This document shows, in pieces, positions 55,483 to 64,000 of a stretch of 64,000 nt of DNA. Both the position numbers and the translations under genes were made by a program. The notes under the pieces are model-generated. The model saw nothing but the letters and a program-made list of their open reading frames with translations. It searched no databases and was not told the DNA's origin. How positions within the stretch are numbered: position 1 is the stretch's first letter; the number at the start of each line of letters is the position of its first letter. The stretch is from Pseudomonas atagonensis (lineage in GTDB: Bacteria; Pseudomonadota; Gammaproteobacteria; Pseudomonadales; Pseudomonadaceae), in NCBI RefSeq assembly GCF_011369485.1, contig NZ_VXCA01000026.1, positions 1 through 64,000 of the forward strand, read 5' to 3'.

Positions 55483-56673
55483 TCAGGCTTTGCGCCAATT
55501 CAGAATCAGCAACGTCAACACGCCTGCGACAATTCCCCAGAACGCCGAACCGATGGAAAACAGCGTCAGCCCCGACGCCGTGACCATGAAGGTGATCAGC
55601 GCCGCTTCGCGCTCCTTCACCTCGGTCATGGCAATGCTCAGGCCGTTGATGATCGAGCCGAACAGCGCCAATGCGGCAATCGACAGCACCAGTTCTTTCG
55701 GTAGCGCGGCAAACAATGCGGCCAACGTTGCGCCGAACACCCCGGCAATCCCGTAGAAAATCCCGCACCACACCGCGGCGGTGTAGCGCTTGTTGCGGTC
55801 TTCATGGGCGTGTGGCCCGGTGCAGATTGCCGCGCTGATCGCTGCCAGGTTGATGCCGTGAGAACCAAACGGCGCCAGCAGCAGCGAGGCGATGCCAGTA
55901 GTGGTAATCAGCGGCGAGGCGGGGACGTTGTAACCGTCGGCGCGCAGCACGGCGATGCCGGGCATGTTCTGCGAGGTCATCGCTACGACGAACAACGGAA
56001 TGCCGATGCTGATGGTTGCCGCCAGTGAGAAGTGCGGCGTCGTCCAAATCGGCGTGGCCACTTCCAGATGAAAACCGCTGAAGTCCAGCAATCCCATGAA
56101 GCCCGACAGTGCCGTGCCGATCAGCAGCGCGGCGAGCACGGCATAACGCGGCGACAGGCGCTTGACCACTAAATAGGTGAAGAACATCCCCAGCACCAGC
56201 CCGGTGCGGTGCTGCGCGGCGACGAAGATCTCGCTGCCGATCTTGAACAGAATCCCCGCCAGCAAGGCCGCCGCCAGCGATGCCGGGATTTTCTTCACTA
56301 ACCTTTCGAAACTGCCGGTCAGTCCGCAAATGGTCACCAGTACGGCGCAGGTGATGTAGGCGCCGATGGCCTCGCCATAACTGACGCCACCCAGGCTGGT
56401 GATCAATAGCGCCGCGCCCGGGGTCGACCAGGCGATAGTGATCGGCGTGCGATAACGCAGCGACAGGCCAATCGAGCACACCGCCATGCCGATGGAGATT
56501 GCCCAGATCCACGAAGAAATCTGCCCGCTGCTCAGGCCCGCTGCCTGCCCGGCCTGAAACATCAGCACCAGCGAGCTGGTGTAGCCGGTCATCATCGCAA
56601 TGAACCCGGCGACGATGGCCGAGGGCGAGGTGTCGGAGAAGGGGCGCAGTTGCGTGTGGGTGGCGTCGTTCAT
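55483..56673 (-). CDS. BenE-family benzoate/H+ symporter-like permease
   Basis: A 396-residue inner-membrane permease with about 12 hydrophobic segments. AGFIAMMTGYTSSLVLMFQA, TAWSTPGAALL-like IAWSTPGAALLITS and ASPLITTTGIASLLLAPFGS are BenE features. No benzoate catabolic gene is nearby; it is divergent from a GntR regulator of a purine cluster, so a different aromatic or purine-like substrate is possible. The symbol is left blank because function is uncertain. Confidence 0.82.
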   Translation of the reverse strand: MNDATHTQLRPFSDTSPSAIVAGFIAMMTGYTSSLVLMFQAGQAAGLSSGQISSWIWAISIGMAVCSIGLSLRYRTPITIAWSTPGAALLITSLGGVSYGEAIGAYITCAVLVTICGLTGSFERLVKKIPASLAAALLAGILFKIGSEIFVAAQHRTGLVLGMFFTYLVVKRLSPRYAVLAALLIGTALSGFMGLLDFSGFHLEVATPIWTTPHFSLAATISIGIPLFVVAMTSQNMPGIAVLRADGYNVPASPLITTTGIASLLLAPFGSHGINLAAISAAICTGPHAHEDRNKRYTAAVWCGIFYGIAGVFGATLAALFAALPKELVLSIAALALFGSIINGLSIAMTEVKEREAALITFMVTASGLTLFSIGSAFWGIVAGVLTLLILNWRKA

Positions 56674-56838
56674 GACGGCGGTGTTCCTTATACCAATGAA
56701 GATGTCCCCTTTGACGCAAACCCTACAGGGATTGTGCGCTGAAGGCGGATTCTGCGAACAAGCCTAAACTCAATCGTAACGGATCGTTGCAATACAGCCG
56801 AAGTGACAAACAGCCGTACAGTCGTGTTGCCACCGTCC

Positions 56839-56850
56839 ATTGTGTACAAT
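56839..56850. promoter_or_regulatory. Candidate GntR operator upstream of the xdh-locus regulator
   Basis: ATTGTGTACAAT has perfect 5-base arms ATTGT and ACAAT around GT, the same arms as the prp operator. It lies 93 bp before the GntR start, in the gap shared with the BenE-like gene. Confidence 0.5.
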
Positions 56851-56942
56851 CGCGCTGTTTTTTACGCGATACTTGCCAGCGACCTACTGTGCCGTATTAC
56901 AGTCACGGTCTATTCGCCGCAGTTCTCCCGACTCGAGTGCCC

Positions 56943-57707
56943 ATGAACGAACAGTTGCAACCCCTCAAGAAACAACCGCGAGCAGGCAAAGCCGGCCGCA
57001 GCGGAACCCAGGACGATATTGTCTACGCGCATATCTTCGAGGCCATCCTCGAACAGCGTCTGGCGCCCGGCACCAAGTTGAGCGAAGAAGCGCTGGGGGA
57101 AATCTTTGGGGTCAGCCGCACCATCATTCGCCGCGCGCTCTCGCGTCTGGCCCATGAAGGCGTCGTGCTGTTGCGGCCGAACCGTGGCGCCGTGGTTGCC
57201 AGCCCGAGTGTCGAAGAGGCGCGTCAGGTGTTTCTCGCGCGTCGTCTGGTCGAGCGCGCGATCACTGAACTGGCGGTGCAGCACGCCACCGCCGAGCAGA
57301 TCGCCGAACTGCGCCAGATGGTCAACGACGAACGCGACAGCTTCTCCCGCGGCGATCGCGGTGCCGGTATCCGCCTGTCGGGCGAATTCCACCTGAAACT
57401 GGCCGAAGCCGCGATGAACGCGCCGTTGATCAGCTTCCAGCGCAGCCTCGTTTCGCAGACGTCGCTGATCATCGCCCAGTATGAAAGCGGCAACCGCTCG
57501 CACTGCTCTTACGACGAGCACACCCAATTGATCGACGCGATTGAAAAGCGTGACGGTGAGTTGGCGGTGAACCTGATGATGCATCACATGGATCACATCG
57601 ACAGCAAGCTCAACCTCGATGAGGAAGGCGCGTCGGATGATCTGCATGCGGTGTTCTCGCATCTGTTGCAGACCAAGAAGCCAGGGCGTCCGAGCGCCAA
57701 GCTCTGA
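56943..57707 (+). CDS. GntR/FCD-family regulator at the purine-catabolism locus
   Basis: A 254-residue FCD-type GntR regulator. The winged helix spans residues 25-90 (TKLSEEALGEIFGVSRTIIR) and the helical effector domain 100-230 (RLSGEFHLKLAEAAMN, DEHTQLIDAIEKRD, HHMDHID). ATG 56943 was chosen because the conserved region begins 20 residues later; upstream codons are not conserved in character. It is convergent with guaD-xdh and divergent from the BenE-like permease. It probably controls one or both; the effector is likely a purine product, by context only. Confidence 0.87.
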   Translation: MNEQLQPLKKQPRAGKAGRSGTQDDIVYAHIFEAILEQRLAPGTKLSEEALGEIFGVSRTIIRRALSRLAHEGVVLLRPNRGAVVASPSVEEARQVFLARRLVERAITELAVQHATAEQIAELRQMVNDERDSFSRGDRGAGIRLSGEFHLKLAEAAMNAPLISFQRSLVSQTSLIIAQYESGNRSHCSYDEHTQLIDAIEKRDGELAVNLMMHHMDHIDSKLNLDEEGASDDLHAVFSHLLQTKKPGRPSAKL

Positions 57708-57725
57708 GGCGAATCGACAGGCAAT

Positions 57726-57764
57726 AAAAATCCCCCGGACTGCAAAGTACCGGGGGATTTTTTT
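57726..57764. terminator. Strong terminator after the GntR gene
   Basis: AAAAATCCCCCGG pairs with CCGGGGGATTTTT, then more T. The left A-tract allows use from the other strand by the xdh-guaD operon as well. Confidence 0.9.
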
Positions 57765-57786
57765 GTCCGTCTGATCTTGATCGTCC

Positions 57787-57888
57787 GATCGTTCCCACGC
57801 TCTGCGTGGTAACGCCTCTGGGGACGCTCCGCGTCCAGTGACGCGGAGCGTCACGGGCTGCATTCCCACGCAGAGCGTGGGAATGATC
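57787..57888. repeat. Extragenic palindromic repeat, GTTCCCACGC type (copy 2 of 3)
   Basis: The ends are GATCGTTCCCACGCTCTGCG and the inverse CGCAGAGCGTGGGAATGATC, with an inner ACGCTCCGCGTC pair. It lies between the GntR terminator and guaD. Confidence 0.85.
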
Positions 57889-57915
57889 AGCGCGGGGGCG
57901 AGCAGTGTCGGAGAG

Positions 57916-59220
57916 TTAGCGCTGGTGTACCAGCGCGCCTGCCGCATAGGTCTGAGCCACAGTGCGGTCATCGCCCAGCGTCATCAACACGAACAACGTC
58001 TCGGCGATGTTGTTGGCCTGCTTCAAGCGGTAGCTCAGCAGCGGTGTCGCGTTGTAGTCCAGCACCAGGAAGTCGGCGTCGGAACCCGGTTGCAGGTTGC
58101 CGATCCTGTCTTCCAGACGCAGCGCCCGTGCACCGCCGAGAGTGGCGAGGTACAGCGACTTGAACGGGCTCAGGCGCGCACCTTGCAATTGCATCACTTT
58201 GTACGCTTCGTTCAGCGTCTGCAGCAGCGAGAAACTGGTGCCGCCGCCCACGTCGGTGCCCAGGCCCACGTTCAGCTTGTGCTTCTCGGCCATCGGCAGG
58301 TTGAACAGACCGCTGCCGAGGAAGAAGTTCGACGTCGGGCAGAACGAGATCGCCGAACCGGTTTCCGCCAGACGCGCGCACTCGTCGTCGCACAGGTGCA
58401 CGCCGTGGGCAAACACCGAACGCTCGCCGAGCAATTGGTAGTGGTCGTAAACGTCAAGATAGCCCTTGCGCTCCGGGAACAGCTCCTTGACCCACTCGAT
58501 TTCCTTGAGGTTCTCGCTGATGTGGGTCTGCATGTACAGATCCGGGTATTCCGTCAGCAATTGCCCGGCGAGGGTCAGTTGTTCCGGGGTGCTGGTCGGC
58601 GCGAAACGCGGAGTGACCGCATAGTGCAGGCGGCCCTTGCCGTGCCAGCGCTCGATCAGTGCCTTGCTCTCGACGTAGCTGGATTCGGCGGTGTCGGTCA
58701 GGTAGTCCGGCGCGTTGCGGTCCATCATCACCTTGCCGGCGATCATGCGCAGATCAAGCTTTTCAGCCGCTTCGAAGAACGAGTTCACCGACTGCGGGTG
58801 CACGCTGCCGAACACCAGTGCGGTGGTGGTGCCATTGCGCAGCAGTTCCTTGATGAAAATATCGGCGACTTCATCGGCGTGCTGTTTGTCGCCGAACTGG
58901 CTTTCGCACGGGAAGGTGTAGGTGTTCAGCCAGTCGAGCAATTGCTCGCCGTAGGCGCCGACCATGCCGGTTTGCGGCAGGTGAATGTGGGTGTCGATGA
59001 AGCCCGGGGTGATCAGCGCATCCTGGTAATGCTCGATTTCGATGTCCGCCGGCAGTGTCGGCAGCAGTTCACTGGCGTGGCCGAGGGCGCTGATCTTGCC
59101 GTCATCGACCACCAGCAGGCCGTCCTCGAAATATTCGTAGGAGGCTTCGATCCCGACTTCGGCGGGGTCGGCGATGCTGTGCAGGATGGCGGCGCGGTAG
59201 GCTTTACGAGTCAGAGGCAT
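57916..59220 (-). CDS. guaD: Guanine deaminase
   Basis: A 434-residue amidohydrolase that deaminates guanine to xanthine, the substrate of xanthine dehydrogenase. PGFIDTHIHLPQTG carries the metal-binding His pair, QTHISEN and FAHGVHLCDDE the next His ligands, and LGTDVGGGTSFSLL the catalytic Asp. It is the last gene of xdhA-xdhB-xdhC-guaD, 13 bp after xdhC. Confidence 0.95.
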   Translation of the reverse strand: MPLTRKAYRAAILHSIADPAEVGIEASYEYFEDGLLVVDDGKISALGHASELLPTLPADIEIEHYQDALITPGFIDTHIHLPQTGMVGAYGEQLLDWLNTYTFPCESQFGDKQHADEVADIFIKELLRNGTTTALVFGSVHPQSVNSFFEAAEKLDLRMIAGKVMMDRNAPDYLTDTAESSYVESKALIERWHGKGRLHYAVTPRFAPTSTPEQLTLAGQLLTEYPDLYMQTHISENLKEIEWVKELFPERKGYLDVYDHYQLLGERSVFAHGVHLCDDECARLAETGSAISFCPTSNFFLGSGLFNLPMAEKHKLNVGLGTDVGGGTSFSLLQTLNEAYKVMQLQGARLSPFKSLYLATLGGARALRLEDRIGNLQPGSDADFLVLDYNATPLLSYRLKQANNIAETLFVLMTLGDDRTVAQTYAAGALVHQR

Positions 59221-59233
59221 GAGGGTTCTCTAA

Positions 59234-60091
59234 TCAGTTTGAGGCTTTGAGTTTGGCGGCCTGACTGCGCCGCGAAACCGGCAGCAGTTTGGCAATCGGT
59301 TCGGCGCTGGCGGTCTGCTGGCCGAAATTGGCGTTATAAGTGGCGATGATTTCGCCGGCGATGGAGATGGCGATTTCCACGGGCAACTTGCCTTTGACTT
59401 CGCCGATGCCCATCGGGCAGCGCATGCGTTGCACGACACTGGCGTCGAAGCCACGGTCACGCAAGCGGTGTTCGAACTTGGCTCGTTTGGTTTTCGAGCC
59501 GATCAGGCCGAACCAGGTGAAATCGTTGCGCTTGAGGATCGCGGCAGTGAGTTCCAGATCGAGCTGATGGTTGTGGGTCATGACGATGCAGTAGCTGCCG
59601 GCGGGCAGGTCATCGATTTCATCCACAGGCTCTTCGGCGACGATTTTACGCACGCCATGGGGAATCTGTTCGGGGAATTCGGCATCGCGCGAATCGATCC
59701 AGCGCACCCGGCAGGGCAGGCTGGCGAGCAGCGGCACCAAGGCGCGGCCGACGTGCCCGGCACCGAAGACGGCGATCTGCGCCTGCACCTGGCCCATCGG
59801 TTCAAACAGCAACACGGTGGCGCCGCCGCAACATTGGCCCAGACTGGCGCCGAGGCTGAAGCGTTCCAGATGCGTATCCTGCTTGCCGCTGGCGAGCATG
59901 TCGCGAGCGATCTGCATGGCTTTGTATTCCAGATGCCCGCCACCGATGGTGTCGAAGCTCTGATTGGCGCTGATGACCATCTTCGAACCGGCATTGCGTG
60001 GCGTCGAGCCGAGTTCTTCGATGATCGTCACCAGAACGCAGGGTTCGCCCTGGTTCTGCAGGTCGGCGAGGGCGTCGATCCAGTTGTACAT
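59234..60091 (-). CDS. xdhC: Xanthine dehydrogenase accessory protein (molybdenum cofactor insertion)
   Basis: A 285-residue XdhC/CoxI-family protein that sulfurates and inserts the molybdenum cofactor into XdhB. The N-terminal domain has TPRNAGSKMVIS and IGGGHLEYKAMQ. A Rossmann-like C-terminal domain (VFGAGHVGRALVPLL) follows, with a conserved CCGG stretch. It lies between xdhB and guaD; a palindromic repeat of 113 bp separates it from xdhB. Confidence 0.93.
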   Translation of the reverse strand: MYNWIDALADLQNQGEPCVLVTIIEELGSTPRNAGSKMVISANQSFDTIGGGHLEYKAMQIARDMLASGKQDTHLERFSLGASLGQCCGGATVLLFEPMGQVQAQIAVFGAGHVGRALVPLLASLPCRVRWIDSRDAEFPEQIPHGVRKIVAEEPVDEIDDLPAGSYCIVMTHNHQLDLELTAAILKRNDFTWFGLIGSKTKRAKFEHRLRDRGFDASVVQRMRCPMGIGEVKGKLPVEIAISIAGEIIATYNANFGQQTASAEPIAKLLPVSRRSQAAKLKASN

Positions 60092-60104
60092 ATCTCACCT
60101 CTCA

Positions 60105-60217
60105 GATCGTTCCCATGCTCTGCGTGGGAATGCATCACTGGACGCTCCGCGTCCGCTGTTCAGGATGCGACGCAGAGCGTCGCGGGCTGCATTCCCACGC
60201 AGAGCGTGGGAACGATC
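60105..60217. repeat. Extragenic palindromic repeat, GTTCCCACGC type (copy 3 of 3)
   Basis: The ends are GATCGTTCCCATGCTCTGCG and the inverse CGCAGAGCGTGGGAACGATC. It fills the xdhB-xdhC gap and stops one base short of the xdhB stop codon. Confidence 0.87.
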
Positions 60218-60218
60218 A

Positions 60219-62612
60219 TCAAACAACCTCGGTTTCAGTTTCGACGGCCTTCACCGCCTTGAGCTGGCGCATCTGCTCACAGCCCCACAACACCCGCTCC
60301 GGCGTCGCCGGCGCATCGATCTGCGGTTGGTGCCTGTAGTCACCGAGGCTCGCCACCGCATCCTTGATCGCACACCACGCGGCAATCCCGAGCATGAACG
60401 GCGGCTCACCGACAGCCTTGGAGTGGAACACCGTGTCTTCCGGGTTCTTGCGGTTTTCCACCAGTTTCACCCGCAGGTCGAGCGGCATGTCCGCCACGGC
60501 CGGGATCTTGTAGCTGGCCGGGCCGTTGGTCATCAGCTTGCCTTTGTTGTTCCAGACCAGCTCTTCCATGGTCAGCCAGCCCATGCCCTGGACGAAACCG
60601 CCCTCGACCTGACCGATATCGATGGAAGGGTTCAGCGAGGCGCCGACGTCGTGAAGGATGTCGGTACGAAGCATCTTGTACTCGCCGGTCAGGGTGTCGA
60701 CGATCACTTCGCAGCACGCCGCGCCGAAGGCGAAGTAGTAGAACGGACGGCCACGGGCCTGGCTGCGGTCGTAGTAGATTTTCGGGGTCTTGTAGAACCC
60801 GGTGCTCGACAGCGATACCTGATTGAAATACGCCTGCTGGATCAGCGCTTCAAAGGTCAGGATGTGGTCGCGAACGCGCACATGACCGTTGTGGAATTCG
60901 ACGTCTTCTTCGCTGACCTTGTACTGCCGTGCGGCGAATTCGACCAGGCGTTTCTTGATGGTCTCCGCAGCGTTCTGCGCCGCTTTACCGTTCAAGTCAG
61001 CACCGCTCGATGCAGCGGTCGGCGAGGTATTGGGCACCTTGTCGGTGTTGGTCGCGGTGATCTGCACGCGGTCGATTTCGACCTGGAACACTTCGGCCAC
61101 AACCTGCGCGACTTTGGTGTTCAGACCCTGACCCATTTCCGTGCCGCCGTGGTTCAGGTGAATACTGCCGTCGGTGTAGATGTGGATCAGCGCGCCGGCC
61201 TGGTTCAAGAAACTCGCGGTGAAGGAAATGCCGAATTTCACCGGGGTCAGCGCCAGACCTTTTTTCAGGATCGGGCTGTTGGCGTTGTAGCGGCGGATCG
61301 CTTCGCGGCGCTCGGCGTACTGGCTGCTTTCTTCAAGTTCCGCGGTCATCTCTTCGAGCATGTTGTGCTCGACAGTCTGGTAGTAGTGGGTGACGTTGCG
61401 CTCGGTCTTGCCGTAGTAGTTGGCCTTGCGCACGGCCAGCGGATCGAGGTTGAGATGACGGGCAATCGCGTCCATCACTTCTTCAATCGCGACCATGCCT
61501 TGCGGGCCACCGAAACCACGGTAAGCGGTGTTCGACGCGGTGTTGGTCTTGCAGCGGTGACCGTGAATGGTCGCATCGCCCAGGTAGTACGAGTTGTCCG
61601 AGTGGAACATAGCGCGGTCAACGATCGACGCGGACAAGTCAGGCGAGCAGCCGCAGTTGCCGGCCAGATCCATGTTGATCCCGTGCAGGCGTCCGGTGCT
61701 GTCGAAACCGACGTCGTATTCGACGTAGAACGGGTGGCGCTTGCCGGTCATCAGCATGTCTTCGACGCGCGGCAGGCGCATCTTGGTCGGCTGGCCGGTG
61801 AGGTGCGCAACCACTGCGCACAGGCACGCCGGGCTGGCGGCCTGGGTTTCCTTGCCGCCGAAACCACCGCCCATGCGACGCATGTCGACGACGATTTTGT
61901 TCATCGACACGTCGAGCACTTCGGCGACCAGTTTCTGCACTTCGGTCGGGTTCTGCGTCGAGCAGTAAACGATCATGCCGCCGTCTTCGGTCGGCATCAC
62001 CGAGGAGATTTGCGTCTCCAGATAAAAGTGCTCCTGACCGCCGATGTGCAGCGTGCCTTGAATACGGTGTTCAGCGGTGGCCAGCGCCGAGACCGAATCG
62101 CCGCGCTGATGGGTGTGGCTGTCGAGCACGAAATGGCGTTTGCGCAGCGCTTCGACTACATCGAGCACTGGCTCGAGATCTTCGTATTCGATGATCGCGG
62201 CCATGGCGGCCTTGCGTGCGGTTTCCAGGTCTTTCGCGGCAACGGCCAGCACCGGCTGACCGACGAACTGCACGTCGTCGATGGCCAGCAACGGGTCGCC
62301 GGGCATCAACGGGCCGATGTCTTTCAGGCCCGGAACGTCTTCGTGGGTGATTGCAATGCGCACGCCTTCGAAGGCGTAGCACGGCGAAGTGTCGATGCTG
62401 ATGATTTTCGCGTGGGCGCGGTCCGACATGCGTGCATACAGGTGCAACTGGTTCGGAAATTCCAGGCGATCATCGATGTACTGCGCTTCACCGGACACGT
62501 GCTTGGCGGCGCTGTCGTGCTTGACGCTGCGGCCGACACCGGAGGTCAGATCCTTGGCGAACAATTCAGCCAGTTCAGCCTGAGTTTTCTCTACGCCGTG
62601 ATGATTAGACAT
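60219..62612 (-). CDS. xdhB: Xanthine dehydrogenase, molybdopterin-binding subunit
   Basis: A 797-residue large subunit that hydroxylates hypoxanthine and xanthine to urate. GGGFGGKETQAASPA and YRGFGGPQGM are cofactor-binding loops, and KAVGEPPFMLG near residue 745 holds the catalytic Glu. It overlaps xdhA by 8 bp at its start, indicating coupling. It is the bacterial two-subunit form, as in Rhodobacter XdhAB. Confidence 0.95.
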   Translation of the reverse strand: MSNHHGVEKTQAELAELFAKDLTSGVGRSVKHDSAAKHVSGEAQYIDDRLEFPNQLHLYARMSDRAHAKIISIDTSPCYAFEGVRIAITHEDVPGLKDIGPLMPGDPLLAIDDVQFVGQPVLAVAAKDLETARKAAMAAIIEYEDLEPVLDVVEALRKRHFVLDSHTHQRGDSVSALATAEHRIQGTLHIGGQEHFYLETQISSVMPTEDGGMIVYCSTQNPTEVQKLVAEVLDVSMNKIVVDMRRMGGGFGGKETQAASPACLCAVVAHLTGQPTKMRLPRVEDMLMTGKRHPFYVEYDVGFDSTGRLHGINMDLAGNCGCSPDLSASIVDRAMFHSDNSYYLGDATIHGHRCKTNTASNTAYRGFGGPQGMVAIEEVMDAIARHLNLDPLAVRKANYYGKTERNVTHYYQTVEHNMLEEMTAELEESSQYAERREAIRRYNANSPILKKGLALTPVKFGISFTASFLNQAGALIHIYTDGSIHLNHGGTEMGQGLNTKVAQVVAEVFQVEIDRVQITATNTDKVPNTSPTAASSGADLNGKAAQNAAETIKKRLVEFAARQYKVSEEDVEFHNGHVRVRDHILTFEALIQQAYFNQVSLSSTGFYKTPKIYYDRSQARGRPFYYFAFGAACCEVIVDTLTGEYKMLRTDILHDVGASLNPSIDIGQVEGGFVQGMGWLTMEELVWNNKGKLMTNGPASYKIPAVADMPLDLRVKLVENRKNPEDTVFHSKAVGEPPFMLGIAAWCAIKDAVASLGDYRHQPQIDAPATPERVLWGCEQMRQLKAVKAVETETEVV

Positions 62613-64000
62613 AAGCGGTCACCCGAGTCTCGATGTGCGGTGTTTGCAGTTCGATGAAGTATTTGCGCAGCAGGTTCTGCGCGCTGAGCAGGCGATATTC
62701 CTTGCTAGCGCGGAAGTCCGAGAGCGGCGTGAAATCTTCGGCCAGCGCAGCGCAGGCACGCTCGATCACGGCGTTGTTGAACGGTTGGCCGATCAGTGCG
62801 GCTTCGCAATGTGCCGCGCGTTTCGGAATCGCCGCCATGCCGCCAAAGGCCATGCGGGCGTCGGTGATCATGCAGTTTTCAATGCGCAGGTTGAACGCGG
62901 CGCAGACGGCGGAAATATCATCGTCCAGACGCTTGGATACTTTGTAGGCGCGGAAGCGCTGCTCGGCGCTGGCACGCGGCACGATAATCTTCTCGATGAA
63001 CTCGCTTTCCTGACGGGCAGTCACCTTGTAATCGATGAAGTAGTCATCGAGGTTCAGCGTGCGCCGGGTTTCGCCCTTGCACAGCACGACTTGCGCGCCG
63101 AGGGCGATCAGCAGCGGTGGCGAGTCACCGATCGGCGAGGCGTTGCCGATATTGCCGCCGAGGGTGCCCTGGTTGCGGATCTGCAGGGAAGCAAACCGGT
63201 GCAGCAGTTCACCGAAGTCCGGGTACTCGGCGTTCAGTGCTTCGTAGCAGTCGGAGAGGGGGGTGGCGGCGCCGATTTCGATGCGGTCATCGAAGGTTTC
63301 GATGCGCTTCATTTCAGCGACGTTGCCGACGTAGATCATCACCGGCAGGGTGCGGTGGAACTGAGTGACTTCCAACGCCAGATCGGTGCCGCCCGCGAGC
63401 AGGCGTGCTTGTGGATAAGCGTCATATAGATCGGCCAGATCAGCGACGGTCAGCGGCACCAGGCAGCGCTTGTCGCCACTATTGAGTTCGCCGATATCGG
63501 TGGGGGCGATGGCTTTCAGGCGAGCGATGGTGTCGGCTTCGCGAGCGTCGAATTGATCCGGTTGCTTGGCGCAGCAGGATTGTTCGGCGGCAGCCAGAAT
63601 CGGCCGGTAGCCGGTGCAGCGGCAGAGGTTGCCGGCCAGCGCTTCGTGAGCCTTGGCATGATCCGGTGCATCGCTGTTCTTTTGCAGGGCGAACAGCGAC
63701 ATGACGAAGCCGGGGGTGCAGAAACCGCACTGCGAGCCATGACACTCGACCATGGCTTTCTGCACGCTGTGCAGTTCGCCCTTGTGCTTGAGGTCTTCGA
63801 CGCTGATCAGTTGTTTGCCATGCAGCGACGAAACGAACGTCAGGCACGAATTGAGGCTGCGATAACGAATGTGTTCGCGACCGCCGTCATCCGTTTGCAA
63901 CTCGCCGACCACCACGGTGCAGGCGCCGCAGTCGCCGCTGGCGCAACCTTCTTTGGTGCCGGACTTACCGACGTGTTCACGCAGGTAATTGAGCACAGTC
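62605..64000 (-). CDS. xdhA: Xanthine dehydrogenase, small subunit with [2Fe-2S] and FAD domains (partial)
   Basis: About 465 residues are present; the N-terminus lies beyond the right edge, and the GTG at 63996 is internal. ASGDCGACT, CGFCTPGF and NLCRCTGYRPI bind the two [2Fe-2S] clusters. LLAGGTDLALEV and LGGNIGNASPIGDSPP belong to the FAD domain. It passes electrons from XdhB to NAD. It is the first visible gene of the xdhABC-guaD operon, whose promoter is outside the window. Confidence 0.95.
   Translation of the reverse strand, partial: TVLNYLREHVGKSGTKEGCASGDCGACTVVVGELQTDDGGREHIRYRSLNSCLTFVSSLHGKQLISVEDLKHKGELHSVQKAMVECHGSQCGFCTPGFVMSLFALQKNSDAPDHAKAHEALAGNLCRCTGYRPILAAAEQSCCAKQPDQFDAREADTIARLKAIAPTDIGELNSGDKRCLVPLTVADLADLYDAYPQARLLAGGTDLALEVTQFHRTLPVMIYVGNVAEMKRIETFDDRIEIGAATPLSDCYEALNAEYPDFGELLHRFASLQIRNQGTLGGNIGNASPIGDSPPLLIALGAQVVLCKGETRRTLNLDDYFIDYKVTARQESEFIEKIIVPRASAEQRFRAYKVSKRLDDDISAVCAAFNLRIENCMITDARMAFGGMAAIPKRAAHCEAALIGQPFNNAVIERACAALAEDFTPLSDFRASKEYRLLSAQNLLRKYFIELQTPHIETRVTAYV

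Overview
The window looks like a chromosome segment from a Pseudomonas of the fluorescens type. OprF, SigX, the cmaX-crfX-cmpX block, ThrH, Rmf with its structured leader and GntR-controlled methylcitrate-cycle genes are all Pseudomonas-like. The GC content is high, and REP-type extragenic palindromes sit between many genes. The species call is inference from protein character and gene order remembered from P. aeruginosa; no database was searched. No rRNA, tRNA, CRISPR array, prophage or transposase gene was seen.

Layout. 1-1757 (minus) holds the N-terminal part of an Rhs polymorphic toxin cut by the window edge. 2-7 kb carries a HAD phosphatase, an SDR/LysR divergent pair, and an NCS1 permease with an Asp/Glu-racemase-fold enzyme. 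7.5-10.5 kb has cysH, thrH and pabB. 10.7-13.8 kb is a three-gene set (exported retropepsin-like protease, membrane protein with inactive transglutaminase domain, RimK-like ATP-grasp ligase). 14-22.7 kb is the propionate/2-methylcitrate operon (GntR regulator, prpB, prpC, acnD, prpF, prpD), followed by a DMT exporter divergent from a MocR regulator. 25.2-28.6 kb is ppsR/ppsA. 28.7-34.4 kb runs from an esterase and rraA through cmaX-crfX-cmpX-sigX-oprF.

34.4-46.1 kb is nitrate assimilation on the minus strand: nasS-nasT, nitrate transporter plus a PP2C/kinase fusion, and nirB-nirD-nitrate reductase-cobA. Both target operons start with a sigma-54-like promoter and a leader holding two small hairpins with hexanucleotide loops, A at loop position 1 and G at position 4, then a terminator. 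This is the architecture bound by ANTAR-domain antiterminators such as NasT, whose gene lies next door. Together the genes make nitrate uptake and reduction to ammonium with siroheme supply, switched by nitrogen status (sigma-54/NtrC) and nitrate (NasS-NasT).

46.4-55.5 kb has pyrD, rmf, rlmL, a CHASE-PAS-GGDEF cyclase, dacB and yggL. 55.5-64 kb has a BenE-type permease, a GntR regulator and the purine operon xdhA-xdhB-xdhC-guaD; xdhA runs off the right edge.

Most noteworthy: the paired ANTAR leaders; a racemase-fold enzyme with glycine in place of the first catalytic cysteine, as in arylmalonate decarboxylase; the exported retropepsin/transglutaminase-like/ATP-grasp set; structured leaders of rmf and rlmL; related GntR-type palindromes at three catabolic loci; and two copies of a ~175-bp MITE-like inverted-repeat element.
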